NCBI GenBank assembly: GCA_964007475.1
Contig: OZ023273.1
Coordinates: 62,940,108-63,004,107, forward strand
Origin: Hybos culiciformis
Taxonomy: Eukaryota > Arthropoda > Insecta > Diptera > Hybotidae
DNA: 64,000 nucleotides
Reading direction: 5' to 3'
Positions within the stretch are counted from its first letter, which is position 1. Each line of letters opens with the position of its first letter. Below, one piece after another: positions 48,980-60,324 of this stretch. The translations under genes and the position numbers were made by a program. The notes under the pieces were generated by a model. That model had not been told where the DNA came from. It saw only the letters and a program-made list of their open reading frames with translations, and did no database searches.

Positions 48980-49658
48980 TCATCTCTTTCTGGTGATTTA
49001 TATTCGTCAAAAGAAAGATCGGCTATCTTACTTTGGCCTTTGTGAATATTAAGATGATCTGTGATCTACAAGTAATTTTAGCGAATCTCCGTATTTGTCA
49101 TGGTGTTACTTAAATGCTTAAATCTCTTCTTAAATCTCGACGCTTTTCCCGTATTTGCAACAATTTCGGTTAATTTTTTCAATCCATCTCTTTTGACTTT
49201 CCTAATTTGTACCTTATATTCTCTTAAAAATCCTTTATACTCCTTCCATATTCGTTCTAGTGGTTATTCCTTACCCTGTTATATATTTTCCTGGTTTTCT
49301 TCCTAAGTGCTGTTAGATCTCTATTCATTCATCGTACCTATCTTTCTGTTTAGAGATAGGCGCTTGATAAAGCAGTTACTGCGAGGCTTACACCTTTGTC
49401 GCCGCAAAGACCTAGGGTAATTTCCCTCACATTTGATTTTAGGCGGTGTCTGAAAATCTCCCAATTTGTTTTTCTTGGGTTTCGACACGGCATCATTTCT
49501 CTCTTTTTAAGCCTTATCTCAAAAGTGATCCACTGGTGGTCGGAGAAGGTAGCTTCATCAATGATCTCACTCTCGCTCTGAGATGGTTTGAGTAGATAGA
49601 TTAATCTCTATGACTTCCTGCCTTATGAAAGTGGGCCTATTCCTTTTGTTGATAATAT
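48980..49658 (-). pseudogene. C-terminal endonuclease fragment of non-LTR element 3 (copy 1)
   Basis: Minus-strand frames read NIINKRNRPTFIRQEVIEI, EATFSDHQWITFEI and RNPRKTNWEIFRHRL. This is the end of an APE-type endonuclease with the SDH catalytic motif, followed by the NPRxTxW linker seen in R1-like elements. Downstream there are many stops. The N-terminal half of the same domain lies at 60,577-60,757, beyond the gypsy insertion. The junction with element 1 near 48,960 was not resolved. Confidence 0.7.
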
Positions 49659-49906
49659 TGTAAGAATAAGTATATTTTTATATCCAATAAAAATATTATT
49701 TTTACTTATTAATTTTTATTAATCTGTTTTCCACCTTTTTAATCTCCAACAAGCGTCGTTAATTAATTTTTAAATCACAAACTTTCCATTGTGGCGTATA
49801 TATTATTTAGCACCTTTTCGTGTCTAGTACAATTACTACTTTATAGCCTAGTTAATAAGCCGCACATAACATACATCTAACATAACTAAAGTTAACTATT
49901 GTAACA
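49659..49906 (-). repeat. Gypsy LTR (3' LTR, duplicated copy)
   Basis: A 248-bp sequence starting TGTAAGAATAAG and ending ATTGTAACA on the plus strand, with TG...CA ends. It differs from the LTR at 55,945-56,192 at about two positions. It is preceded by AATAT, the target site, as in the other copy. Confidence 0.93.
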
Positions 49907-51492
49907 TGCTTTTTTTTTTTTTATTTTTTTTTTTTAATAATAAATAATTTGTAATAACGTGCTATTTCAGAAGAACTCTAATAATATTCCCAGTCTCCAT
50001 ACATCTGGGATTGCCTAATAATTCGACCAGAACCGGAAGTGACGACGTCGTCGCTTTCATGAATTGTTTGCCCATTGCTTTCATTATTTTCGTAAGTTGA
50101 ATTTACTTTTGATACCGAAGATTCATTTTCACTAATCCTATTTTCTACAACTCTGTCCTTTGATTTCTCTGCGCTCTGTTCCTCTTCTTTACTACAGGTT
50201 TGATCAAGAAAATCATAATTTTTTATTTCTGAATCAGCTGTGTTGTTTGTTTTTACTAAGAACCTTCTATTTCTGCGAAATATTTTTCCTTTCTAAAATC
50301 TTTCCATATTTCCAAGTCAATGAGTCTTTCTTAAACATAACTTTATCTCCCTTTTCTAATTTATTTAATGATTTAGTCCCCCTATCAAAATATTTCTTTT
50401 GTTTTTCTTTCTTCATATTTATTTTCGTCTGAATATTTTTTTCATCTAAATTAACCCTCATTAACTTTTCCGAACTGACAGGTAATTTGGTTTTAAGCAA
50501 CCTTCCAAGGAATAGTTCTGAAGGAGATAGTTTCATGCCTATTACCGGGGTTGTATTGTATTCTAATATTCTATAACCAACTTCTTTTTCTTTAGGTTCA
50601 TCTATTGCTTTTTTTATAATTAATTTCGCAATTCCCACAGCTTTCTCAGCCAGACCATTGCTTTGAGGGTAATTTGGACTTGAAAATTTAATTCTTATAT
50701 TCTTATCACTAAGAAATTCTAACAATTTTCGAGAATTAAATGGGCTATTATCAGTTCTTATTTGAGTTGGAAACCCGTAACTATTAAATATTTTTGAGAG
50801 GAATACGATTATACTATCTATTGTTTTATCTTTGAGTTTTTCTGTACAGATCCATCCAGAATAAGAGTCAATAAAAACGATATAAAAAGTGCTTGCATAT
50901 TCATAAATATCCATTGATGTTTTATGCCACGGATATTCAGGATTATCTTCTTGAATTAGTGGCTCAGGATAGTTTTTCCGTGTATATTTCTCACAAATAT
51001 CACAGTCATTTACTAATGATTTAATGTCTTTAGTTATACCTGGCCAGTAAAATAGATGACGAGCGCGAAAAACTGTTTTTTCAACCCCAAGATGAGGTTC
51101 GTGAAGCATTTTAAGTAATTTCGGTCGTAATGAATTAGGTATTATTAGCTTATCTTCATAAAATAAGAGGTCTTCTTCAAATTTTAACTGATGTTTTATT
51201 TTATGATATTGTTTCCCACTATCAGATAGTGATTTGTATGTGGCCATCCCTCACTTAAATTTTTTATAATTTCCTTTAAATCATTATCAGATTTCGTAGC
51301 TTCAGTGTAAATTTTATGATTATCGTCGGACAAACAGACTCGGTTTCTCACTAAATGAATTACATATCTTAATTCTTTGTTTTCAGTACCGGTCTCTTTA
51401 AGTTGTGCCCTTGAAAGACAATCGGCAATTAATAATGTTTTCCCCGGTGTATATTTAATTTTTATTCCAGGATATTTGAGAAGAATCAAGAA
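49907..51492 (-). pseudogene. Gypsy integrase half (duplicated copy, 5'-truncated)
   Basis: The minus strand carries the end of RNase H, then integrase with its HHCC zinc finger (HEPHLGVEKTVFRARH..CDICEK) and DDE core (SMDIYEY, IRTDNSPFNS, SNGLAEKAV), then the pol tail and a polypurine tract next to the LTR. The frame is broken near 51,240 where a base is missing (YKSLSD against PQYKSLSD in copy 2). It ends abruptly at the tandem-duplication junction at 51,492, so the capsid, protease and reverse transcriptase parts are absent. Confidence 0.88.
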
Positions 51493-52351
51493 CCGGCTTA
51501 TCAATTACGCTCTCGAGTCCATGAGATGCCATAGAGCAAAGATACTTATCATCAAGAATAGGATTCACGGTATATAAATTCAAATTCATGTCACCTAAAA
51601 CAAGTATATTTTTGGATTTCAATGTGGTTAGGAAAGTATCAAATTCCTCAACAAATACTATGTACTACCAGCACTATGAGCAAAAAATCGATAAACGCAA
51701 ACCAATTCAAATAACTGTTGGTCAATTTGGCATGAAACTTTTACAACATCAGCTGTAGATAAATTATAGTGAAGAACCTCCGAAACAATATTATTATTTA
51801 TAAAAACACCAACACCACCTGCAGACATATTATCATTGCAGGTTGCAAAAAACTTAAAGCCAGGAATGTGATATTCGTCCTTCTCGTTGTTAAAAATTTA
51901 ATTACAGAGAGAAATATAAACTGGGGCAGGCAAGAAAAAATTTCTAAATGAATTAAAAAAGAATCAAAATTTTTACGAAGAGATCTTATGTTTTGATGAA
52001 TAATTAAAAAATTATCATTATCACTATTGGACCGATTTTTATTAGAATGAAAAACACTTTCACAATTCTTATCAGATATACACAAATTCAAATGTAGATC
52101 GCAGCTTAAGGGGCATTTAGACTATAAAACAAAAAATATTAAAATCCACCATCAAGGTTGTCTAGATCCTCAAAACCCCCTACAACAATAGCCACGTCAT
52201 TATCAGATTTTTTCATCCTAATCTGAGAGTTTTTATCCATAGATACTTAAATATTTTAGAATTCTTCACGTTCCTGCCTCATTAAATAATTTTCTGTTAA
52301 AAGCAGTCAAGCATTGATTAATAAAAACAGGCTTTGTCTTACCAATACCGC
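51493..52351 (-). pseudogene. Element 1 ORF1 end and ORF2 start (copy 2, truncated)
   Basis: Same content as 45,176-46,066. The 32-bp deletion removes the ORF2 start region (the MPNLLEDFDPQG coding stretch), and the endonuclease is cut at the duplication junction. No functional product is possible. Confidence 0.8.
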
Positions 52352-52362
52352 CAAAAATATCA

Positions 52363-54601
52363 GTTTTCAGTTTGTTCTTATTTATTTATTTATTTATTTC
52401 AAAATTCAATACATAATTAGGCCGGAGCCCATAATTACAGAATGTAAAAAAGTTTAAGACAATTATAATTATATTTACAATATACATAAAAATAAAGTTT
52501 CAAAAAGCAACTAATTACTAAAAAAAATAAGAAATTTCTTTACTAAACCAGAAAAATAAGAACTTAAATGGCAACCCATTTTCGAAATCATTATCATTAC
52601 CACTTCCCGCATCGCCAACCAACACAAAACACCACAAAGCATTTCTCCACCAGCACCTCAACCCCACAGCAAACCCGAAAACTAAAAATAGTGTAATTTA
52701 AAATTTGAAAAGTGAAAGTGCACAACCATTTTAGCCACCCAGAAGACCAAACAGCAATGCTCTAAAAGCTTGAAAACTAATGTTGAAGCGACGATTTGCA
52801 ATGGGAATGACGTCACTCCAGAGTTTGGAGACTCTGACTGTAAATGATTTACCAAAGATCGCAGTTCTAACTCTAGGACATCCAATGTATCTTGATCTGG
52901 TAGAATTAGGAAAGGTAAACCAATTTAGGAGATAATTGGGACACTGATTTTTAACAATTTTATAAAGAAATAAAAGCAATCTGATGGAGATATATGATTT
53001 AAAGGATGTTCCAAGAAATTTTTTTACATAAATAGAAACAGAGTCCCTAACCTTAAGGTTGAAAATAAACCTAATGCACCAGTTGAGCACTTTTTGGAGA
53101 CGAAATAAAGATTGTGCGGTACATCCCGAGTATATCTCAATGCCATAATTGAAAAGAGGCATAATTAAGGCGTTGACTAATCTAATTTTGACATTCTGAA
53201 CCAAGAATACATTAGCACAATAAAGTCTTCTTAAAATGCCACTCACCTTACTAATTACACCATTTATGTGACAATCCCAATTTAATTTATTATCAATCAT
53301 AAAACCTAAATTTTTGGCCTTGCTAACATATGGGATAGCAACATTGTTAAGGTAAACTTGGGGAAATTCACTCAAACTAATATATGGAGGAAGATTAAAA
53401 ATTAGCGCTTTTGATTTAGACGGATTTATTGACAACGAGTTTTTTGCAGCCCAATTTGAAATCTTGATCAGATCCAAATTAACCTCAGCAATGCAATCCC
53501 TAGCTTCACACATATGTTTGGAATGTAAGAGTTGAACATCATCTGCAAAAATATGGGAAGTTGAGAACAAACCAACACTAGGAAGATCGTTTATGAATAA
53601 ACTAAACAAAATAGGGCCAAGAATGGAGCCTTGAGGCACACCTCTAGTCACTGCCAAAAAATTTGAATTTAAAGAATTAAGGCTTACACATTGGGATCTA
53701 TCACTAAGGTAGGAAAACATTAGCTGGCACGCCACACTAGAGAAACCAAACAACCCTTTAAGCTTGCCACACAGCATGCTATGATCAACTGAATCGAAAG
53801 CCTTAGAAAAATCCAGGAGAATAAGACAAGAAACATTTTTCCTGTCTATATTTTGCCTAATCTTATCTGTCACATCAATTAAAGTAGAAGTAGTGCTGTG
53901 TTTAGCTCGGAAACCAGATTGCCTCTCATACAGTAGACCTTCTCTAGAGAGATAGGATACTATTTGTCTCTTAAGCAGAACCTCAAATACCTTGGATAAG
54001 GCCGGTAATATACTAATAGGCCTGTATTCATTATTCTTGTCTCCCTTAGGTATAGGTATAACCTTCACCCTTTTCCATGTATCCGGAAAAGTTGACGTCA
54101 TAATGATGGTATTGAACAAGTGGACAAGGATACAAGTAAGCGGTTCTAAGATAATTTTTAGGAATTTAAGGGGAATACCATCATGACCAGTAGCATTCGA
54201 TGAAATCTGTTTGAAGGCTGTCAAGATCTCATCCTGTGACACATTTACAAAAGAGAAGGCTCCCAAACCCGGAATATACTGATCAAATCGGGTGAAACGT
54301 GCTTGAATATCAGAAGATGTAAATTTAACATTAAGGGTATTTAATTCCGTCTCATTTAGGTCAACCGTGTTGTCATTACCACTGGTTACGCCAAGAGAAT
54401 TCAATTTCGACCACAGTTGTTTCGCCGTCAAGGGCCTACTAAAAAGACGACTACCAGCCTCACGTTTGTGATGTCTAACTAAGGTCCTCAGCTTGTTTCT
54501 AAATTTACAATATGTTTTCCAACGTGCCTCACTCCTGACCTCCAGATAAGCACGAAAAGACAGATCTCTTCGTTGTTTAGCCAACTTAATCACCTCCAAG
54601 T
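52363..54601 (-). mobile_element. Non-LTR element 2 (copy 2)
   Basis: Identical structure to 46,078-48,316, with the same CAAAAATATCA duplication at 52,352-52,362 and 54,602-54,612. It arose by the tandem duplication, not by a second insertion. Confidence 0.88.
52731..54599 (-). pseudogene. Reverse transcriptase ORF of non-LTR element 2 (copy 2)
   Basis: 622 residues, uninterrupted, differing from copy 1 at four residues: LGVTSG for LRVTSG, GHDG for GLDG, RGVPQGS for RSVPQGS and VKKFLG for VKKILG. The canonical GVPQGS is kept here while the usual GLDG or GPDG is changed, so each copy carries its own damage. The catalytic FADD is present. It is truncated at the 5' end as in copy 1. Confidence 0.85.
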
Positions 54602-54612
54602 CAAAAATATCA

Positions 54613-55944
54613 AACGGTCTTATGATCTCTTTTGTTAGTCAAAATCTTTCTAGCCATTGATGTAGATGCAAAATTTATTTGGAGAATCTTTGAAATAGAC
54701 GTTATCGATCTATATGTAGACTAATCTTTTTTTGTCACCTTAATATTCTTGACAACACAACTATCAATGTCATTATTAGCAACAGTGATATTCAGTCCAT
54801 CATTAAATAATTTTTGAGCAGCAACAACTGGATTTACAAGGTTATCATCAGGGATGTTCACAATTTCCAAGCATTTGTCCAAGTTCTATTGGTCTAGCCT
54901 ATTTACTTTGGTCTCCAAAGCATTTATACTCAAACGAAGAGATTTGTTTTCGTTTGAAAACTTTGAGATTTGCGCCAAAGCATCTAAATTTGCAGAAGTC
55001 AATTGGTTAATTTTATCGAAAAGTAACTCAAACGTAACAACTGGAACAGCTTCTTTATCTATTGGCTCACCTGAAGTCGAAATTTTATCAACAATTTGTG
55101 GCCTTGATGATGATGAAATATTTGCACGGGATTTATTACGATGTGAAATTAGGAATGAATGTAATCCATGATTCTCTCCATGGTATTGGTGTGAAGCTCA
55201 TATTGAGACATGCTTAATATATCTTAGTTTGGGTCTTTATTATCGTGTCAGACACGGGTAAATTTCATCTCTTTCTGGTGATTTATATTCGTCAAAGGAA
55301 AAGATCGGCTATCTTACTTTGGCCTTTGTGAATATTAAGATGATCTGTGATCTACAAGTAATTTTAGCGAATCTCCGTATTTGTCATGGTGTTACTTAAA
55401 TGCTTAAATCTCTTCTTAAATCTCGACGCTTTTCCCGTATTTGCAACAATTTCGGTTAATTTTTTCAATCCTACTCTTTTGACTTTCCTAATTTGTACCT
55501 TATATTCTCTTAAAAATCCTTTATACTCCTTCCATATTCGTTCTAGTGGTTATTCCTTACCCTGTTATATATTTTCCTGGTTTTCTTCCTAAGTGCTGTT
55601 AGATCTCTATTCATTCATCGTACCTATCTTTCTGTTTAGAGATAGGCGCTTGATAAAGCAGTTACTGCGAGGCTTACACCTTTGTCACCGCAAAGACCTA
55701 GGGTAATTTCCCTCACATTTGATTTTAGGCGGTGTCTGAAAATCTCCCAATTTGTTTTTCTTGGGTTTCGACACGGCATCATTTCTCTCTTTTTAAGCCT
55801 TATCTCAAAAGTGATCCACTGGTGGTCGGAGAAGGTAGCTTCATCAATGATCTCACTCTCGCTCTGAGATGGTTTGAGTAGATAGATTAATCTCTATGAC
55901 TTCCTGCCTTATGAAAGTGGGCCTATTCCTTTTGTTGATAATAT
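54613..55944 (-). pseudogene. Element 1 ORF1 and element 3 endonuclease fragment (copy 2)
   Basis: Counterpart of 48,328-49,658, with the same ORF1 relic and the RNPRKTNW endonuclease end. It abuts the gypsy LTR at 55,945, and the last five bases AATAT are the target duplication. Confidence 0.75.
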
Positions 55945-56192
55945 TGTAAGAATAAGTATATTTTTATATCCAATAAAAATATTATTTTTACTTATTAATT
56001 TTTATTAATCTGTTTTCCACCTTTTTAATCTCCAACAAGCGTCGTTAATTAATTTTTAAATCACAAACTTGCCATTGTGGCGTATATAATATTTAGCACC
56101 TTTTCGTGTCTAGTACAATTACTACTTTATAGCCTAGTTAATAAGCCGCACATAACATACATCTAACATAACTAAAGTTAACTATTGTAACA
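55945..56192 (-). repeat. Gypsy 3' LTR
   Basis: 248 bp with TG...CA ends. On the minus strand it is preceded by a run of A residues with one T and a final GCA (56,193-56,220), the polypurine tract that primes plus-strand synthesis. Confidence 0.93.
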
Positions 56193-58477
56193 TGCTTTTT
56201 TTTTTTTATTTTTTTTTTTTAATAATAAATAATTTGTAATAACGTGCTATTTCAGAAGAACTCTAATAATATTCCCAGTCTCCATACATCTGGGATTGCC
56301 TAATAATTCGACCAGAACCGGAAGTGACGACGTCGTCGCTTTCATGAATTGTTTGCCCATTGCTTTCATTATTTTCGTAAGTTGAATTTACTTTTGATAC
56401 CGAAGATTCATTTTCACTAATCCTATTTTCTACAACTCTGTCCTTTGATTTCTCTGCGCTCTGTTCCTCTTCTTTACTACAGGTTTGATCAAGAAAATCA
56501 TAATTTTTTATTTCTGAATCAGCTGTGTTGTTTGTTTTTACTAAGAACCTTCTATTTCTGCGAAATATTTTTCCTTTCTAAAATCTTTCCATATTTCCAA
56601 GTCAATGAGTCTTTCTTAAACATAACTTTATCTCCCTTTTCTAATTTATTTAATGATTTAGTCCCCCTATCAAAATATTTCTTTTGTTTTTCTTTCTTCA
56701 TATTTATTTTCGTCTGAATATTTTTTTCATCTAAATTAACCCTCATTAACTTTTCCGAACTGACAGGTAATTTGGTTTTAAGCAACCTTCCAAGGAATAG
56801 TTCTGAAGGAGATAGTTTCATGCCTATTACCGGGGTTGTATTGTATTCTAATATTCTATAACCAACTTCTTTTTCTTTAGGTTCATCTATTGCTTTTTTT
56901 ATAATTAATTTCGCAATTCCCACAGCTTTCTCAGCCAGACCATTGCTTTGAGGGTAATTTGGACTTGAAAATTTAATTCTTATATTCTTATCACTAAGAA
57001 ATTCTAACAATTTTCGAGAATTAAATGGGCTATTATCAGTTCTTATTTGAGTTGGAAACCCGTAACTATTAAATATTTTTGAGAGGAATACGATTATACT
57101 ATCTATTGTTTTATCTTTGAGTTTTTCTGTACAGATCCATCCAGAATAAGAGTCAATAAAAACGATATAAAAAGTGCTTGCATATTCATAAATATCCATT
57201 GATGTTTTATGCCACGGATATTCAGGATTATCTTCTTGAATTAGTGGCTCAGGATAGTTTTTCCGTGTATATTTCTCACAAATACCACAGTCATTTACTA
57301 ATGATTTAATGTCTTTAGTTATACCTGGCCAGTAAAATAGATGACGAGCGCGAAAAAGTGTTTTTTCAACCCCAAGATGAGGTTCGTGAAGCATTTTAGG
57401 TAATTTCGGTCGTAATGAATTAGGTATTATTAGCTTATCTTCATAAAATAAGAGGTCTTCTTCAAATTTTAACTGATGTTTTATTTTATGATATTGTTTC
57501 CCACTATCAGATAGTGATTTGTATTGTGGCCATCCCTCACTTAAATTTTTTATAATTTCCTTTAAATCATTATCAGATTTCGTAGCTTCAGTGTAAATTT
57601 TATGATTATCGTCGGACAAACAGACTCGGTTTCTCACTAAATGAATTACATATCTTAATTCTTTGTTTTCAGTACCGGTCTCTTTAAGTTGTGCCCTTGA
57701 AAGACAATCGGCAATTAATAATGTTTTCCCCGGTGTATATTTAATTTTTATTCCAGGATATTTGAGAAGAATCAAGAACATTCTTTGCAACCTAACAGTC
57801 ACTTTATCTATTTCTCTTTTAACTAATTGCTCTAGCGGTTTATGGTCGGATTGCACTAAAACATCTCGGCCGTATATGAAATGGTGAAATTTTTCACATG
57901 CAAAAACTATTGCCAAGAGTTCTTTCTCTATTTGTGCCCACTTCTGCTCTGAGACAGTTAAACTTCTCGACGCATAACCGATTGGTTGCTCGTTTTGCAT
58001 TAGCACACATCCTAAGCCGTCTTTAGAGGCATCTGTTTGGATTACTAGTGGTACACCCGGTTCAAAAATTTTTAGTACAGGCTTCTTACAAATAATTTGT
58101 TTTAACTCCTCTATCTCCTTATCATGTGCCTCTGTCCAGTGCCATCTCACGTCTAAGCGGGTTAAATTTCTAAGATTAGAAAACTTTTGAGTCAAATTCG
58201 GAACAAACCGTGCCAAAAATTTAAACATTCCCAAGAGCCTCATAACATCAGACTTGTCTTTTGGTTTCGACATGTCTTTAATAGCTTTAATATACTTGTC
58301 ATCTGGACTCACCTTTCCATTTGTAATTATCTGACCCATAAACCTAACTTCCCCAGCACAATATTGCAATTTTTCTTTATTGAATCTAACGTTATTTTCT
58401 CGAGCCCTTTTAAGTACTATTTGCATTGTTTTGTCATGGTCCTGTCTATTAAATCCCGCTACAAAAATAGGGAACAT
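56193..58477 (-). pseudogene. Gypsy pol: end of reverse transcriptase, RNase H, integrase
   Basis: A 641-residue open frame (58477-56552) contains the reverse transcriptase thumb (VAGFNRQDHDKTMQIVLKRA), RNase H (IQTDASKDGLGCVLMQN, QSDHKPLEQL), the integrase HHCC finger, and the DDE triad (SMDIYEY; IRTDNSPFN; E in GLAEKA about 35 residues on). Upstream, SAPEMFP runs straight into IFVAGFN. The stretch that normally carries the YxDD or FxDD catalytic box is missing, so about 30 residues appear deleted. After GKILERKNISQK the protein-like reading continues in another frame (RRNRRFLVKTNN and on to MYGDWEYY), indicating a further frameshift. Confidence 0.88.
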
Positions 58478-58705
58478 TTCGGGTGCACTATTTATTCCAA
58501 AAGGAACCCTATTTCATCTGTAGCGACCAAAAGGAGTCATAAACGTTGTAAGATCAGAACTTTCTCTATCTAGTTGTAATTGCCAAAACCCACTTTTTAA
58601 GTCCAAAACAGAAAATACAGATTTATTAGATAACCGACTAAAAATTTCCTCTGCAGTAGGTATTAAATAATGTTCTAAACAGGATCTAAACAGATTCTCA
58701 AACAC
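58478..58705 (-). pseudogene. Gypsy reverse transcriptase N-terminal piece with stop
   Basis: This short frame carries HYLIPTAEEIFSRLSNKSVF and then LDLKSGFWQLQLD, the first reverse transcriptase blocks including the first catalytic Asp. It is out of frame with the gag-protease ORF because of a small deletion near 58,685. A TGA stop follows GRYR near 58,513, where the family usually has Trp. Confidence 0.82.
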
Positions 58706-60324
58706 CCGTTTGATTTTTCAACGATTTGTAAGTTATTTATCCAATCTGTTGGATAATCAACATATGAAATAATTTTATTTTCAGTCAGTGCGTCTAATTC
58801 TTGTTTTAATTTCTCATGTAAACTTCCTGGTATTCTTTTCTTATACTTAAGTATTGGCACGGAATTTTCTTTAAGATTGATACTAAATTTCCCAGGAATT
58901 TTTCCTATACCTTCAAAAATGTCTTTATTTTTTTCAATGAATTCTTCTTTTATGTCTGTAATAATCCCTACGTTATCTATTCTAGTAATCAAATTCATAT
59001 CTACGCATGCATCCCTTCCCAAAATAGGCTGAAATTTATCATCAACGATTTCAAAAGTAATTTTCTTTTTAATTTTTTTTATTAAATCAATACATAAAAG
59101 TTCAATTTTTCCGTAAGTATTGATTTTTTCATTATTATAAGCATATAATTCATTAATGGATTTTTTAATTTGATCATAGCAATTAATTTTTTTTATATAT
59201 TCAATAGGCAAACAACTTATGTCCGCTCCAGTATCTAGTTTGAATTTAATTTCAATATTATTAATAACTAGTTTTTTGAACCACCCTTTTGAATTTACAT
59301 TTATTCTAAAAACAAATTGTTTAGAACTACTAAAATTACTCTGAAATAGCATATTATTACCTGAATCACAATCAAATGGCTTCTTGAACTGCAATTCATG
59401 AATCGATCTTCCTTTGTTCTTCTGGAATCTTGCTTTTGAGCTATCATCTTGGCTACGTTGAGTTCGACATACTGCTTTGAAATGGCCTAACTTGCCGCAG
59501 GCATTGCACTTTGCACCCTCTTTCAATGCTGGGCAATAACGTTGATGTTGACCAGTTGTAAATGCGCCACAACGTTGACATTTTTGTGACATTTGGTTCT
59601 TGTTTAACGCCTTTTCCTCAATTACCTGAACTACATCAGGTTCCTTTTTTTTCAACAATATTTTATTTTCCGTCGCCAGTTCTGATATTTTACATTTGTC
59701 AATTATATCCTGAAGTGATTCTTTTGAACTTTCTAACAATTTTAGCTGCAAACTTTTGTCAGCCAGCCCCAAAATTATACGTTCTTTAAGCATCCTTTCA
59801 TTATATGATTCTTTGCAATTAGTGCACTTGTATTCACAGAATTTCATTTGTGAGCGTAACTCAGTCAAGTAATCAGCAAATTTTTGCTTCTCCTTTTGGA
59901 CAATGATATTAACTTTAAATGCCTCCATAACAATATTCTTTTTGGGCAAGCAATATTCGTCAAACTTTTGCATTACCAGTTTCAGCGTAATTTTTTCCTT
60001 TTGATCCTCCGGAATATTCCCTTTATTTCCATCCGCATTAGCGTCAGCGTCTTCGAACACCTCCTCTTCATCGTCAGAATGATAAATGGATTGATCGAAA
60101 ATTGAGTTGTATACTTCCATACCTTTTTCTCCGATGTACATTAATAATAAGGAAACTTTTGTTTTCTCATTTTCTTTAATTTTCCCGGAAGCATTCAAAA
60201 AAATTAAAAATTTTTGCTTCCATGTTGGCCAAGCTTTACCTGCGTCATCGAAATCAAGGGATTCCGGAGCTTTTAAATCCAATTGAGACATATTTTCAGT
60301 AAACTTATTCACACCTGACACCAT
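58675..60324 (-). CDS. Gypsy Gag-protease polyprotein (truncated Pol)
   Basis: The 549-residue frame encodes the capsid region (residues 1-240, with a coiled-coil-like helix and an acidic insert near residue 90), two Cys-rich knuckles (CQRCG..; CNACGKLGHFKAVC, the second a CX2CX4HX4C type) near residues 245-290, an aspartic protease with LDTGADISCLP near residue 365 and LGRDA near 445, and the start of reverse transcriptase (KSNGCLRICLDP). It then hits a stop caused by a frameshift. The ATG spans the LTR/primer-site boundary: its A is the last LTR base, and the next codons are the primer-binding site. Confidence 0.88.
   Translation of the reverse strand: MVSGVNKFTENMSQLDLKAPESLDFDDAGKAWPTWKQKFLIFLNASGKIKENEKTKVSLLLMYIGEKGMEVYNSIFDQSIYHSDDEEEVFEDADANADGNKGNIPEDQKEKITLKLVMQKFDEYCLPKKNIVMEAFKVNIIVQKEKQKFADYLTELRSQMKFCEYKCTNCKESYNERMLKERIILGLADKSLQLKLLESSKESLQDIIDKCKISELATENKILLKKKEPDVVQVIEEKALNKNQMSQKCQRCGAFTTGQHQRYCPALKEGAKCNACGKLGHFKAVCRTQRSQDDSSKARFQKNKGRSIHELQFKKPFDCDSGNNMLFQSNFSSSKQFVFRINVNSKGWFKKLVINNIEIKFKLDTGADISCLPIEYIKKINCYDQIKKSINELYAYNNEKINTYGKIELLCIDLIKKIKKKITFEIVDDKFQPILGRDACVDMNLITRIDNVGIITDIKEEFIEKNKDIFEGIGKIPGKFSINLKENSVPILKYKKRIPGSLHEKLKQELDALTENKIISYVDYPTDWINNLQIVEKSNGCLRICLDPV
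60310..60323 (-). promoter_or_regulatory. Gypsy primer-binding site
   Basis: On the minus strand the bases just inside the 5' LTR read TGGTGTCAGGTGTG. A TGG start directly after the LTR is what a tRNA 3' CCA end pairs with. Which tRNA serves as primer was not determined. Confidence 0.75.

Larger units (their letters stand above)
45176..51492. repeat. Tandem duplication of nested retroelements, copy 1
   Basis: This 6317-bp segment is repeated head-to-tail at 51,493-57,778. It carries the start of element 1 ORF2, ORF1 with inserted element 2, the element 3 endonuclease fragment, the gypsy 3' LTR and the gypsy integrase half. Offsets between copies are 6317, then 6285 (a 32-bp deletion in copy 2 near 52,110), then 6286. 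The long reverse transcriptase frames differ at only four residues of 622. The junction at 51,492/51,493 joins mid-gypsy RNase H sequence to mid-endonuclease sequence with only about 1-2 bp of shared sequence. Confidence 0.95.
51493..57778. repeat. Tandem duplication of nested retroelements, copy 2
   Basis: Counterpart of 45,176-51,492. It starts inside the element 1 endonuclease and ends inside gypsy RNase H, where the complete gypsy element continues. Copy 2 lacks 32 bp near 52,110 that copy 1 retains (45,798-45,829); GGC occurs at both ends of the missing piece. Confidence 0.95.

Noticed and set aside
47707..49581. Plus-strand frames of 60-105 codons, repeated about 6.3 kb downstream.
   Set aside because: They are antisense readings of reverse transcriptase, ORF1 and endonuclease relics.
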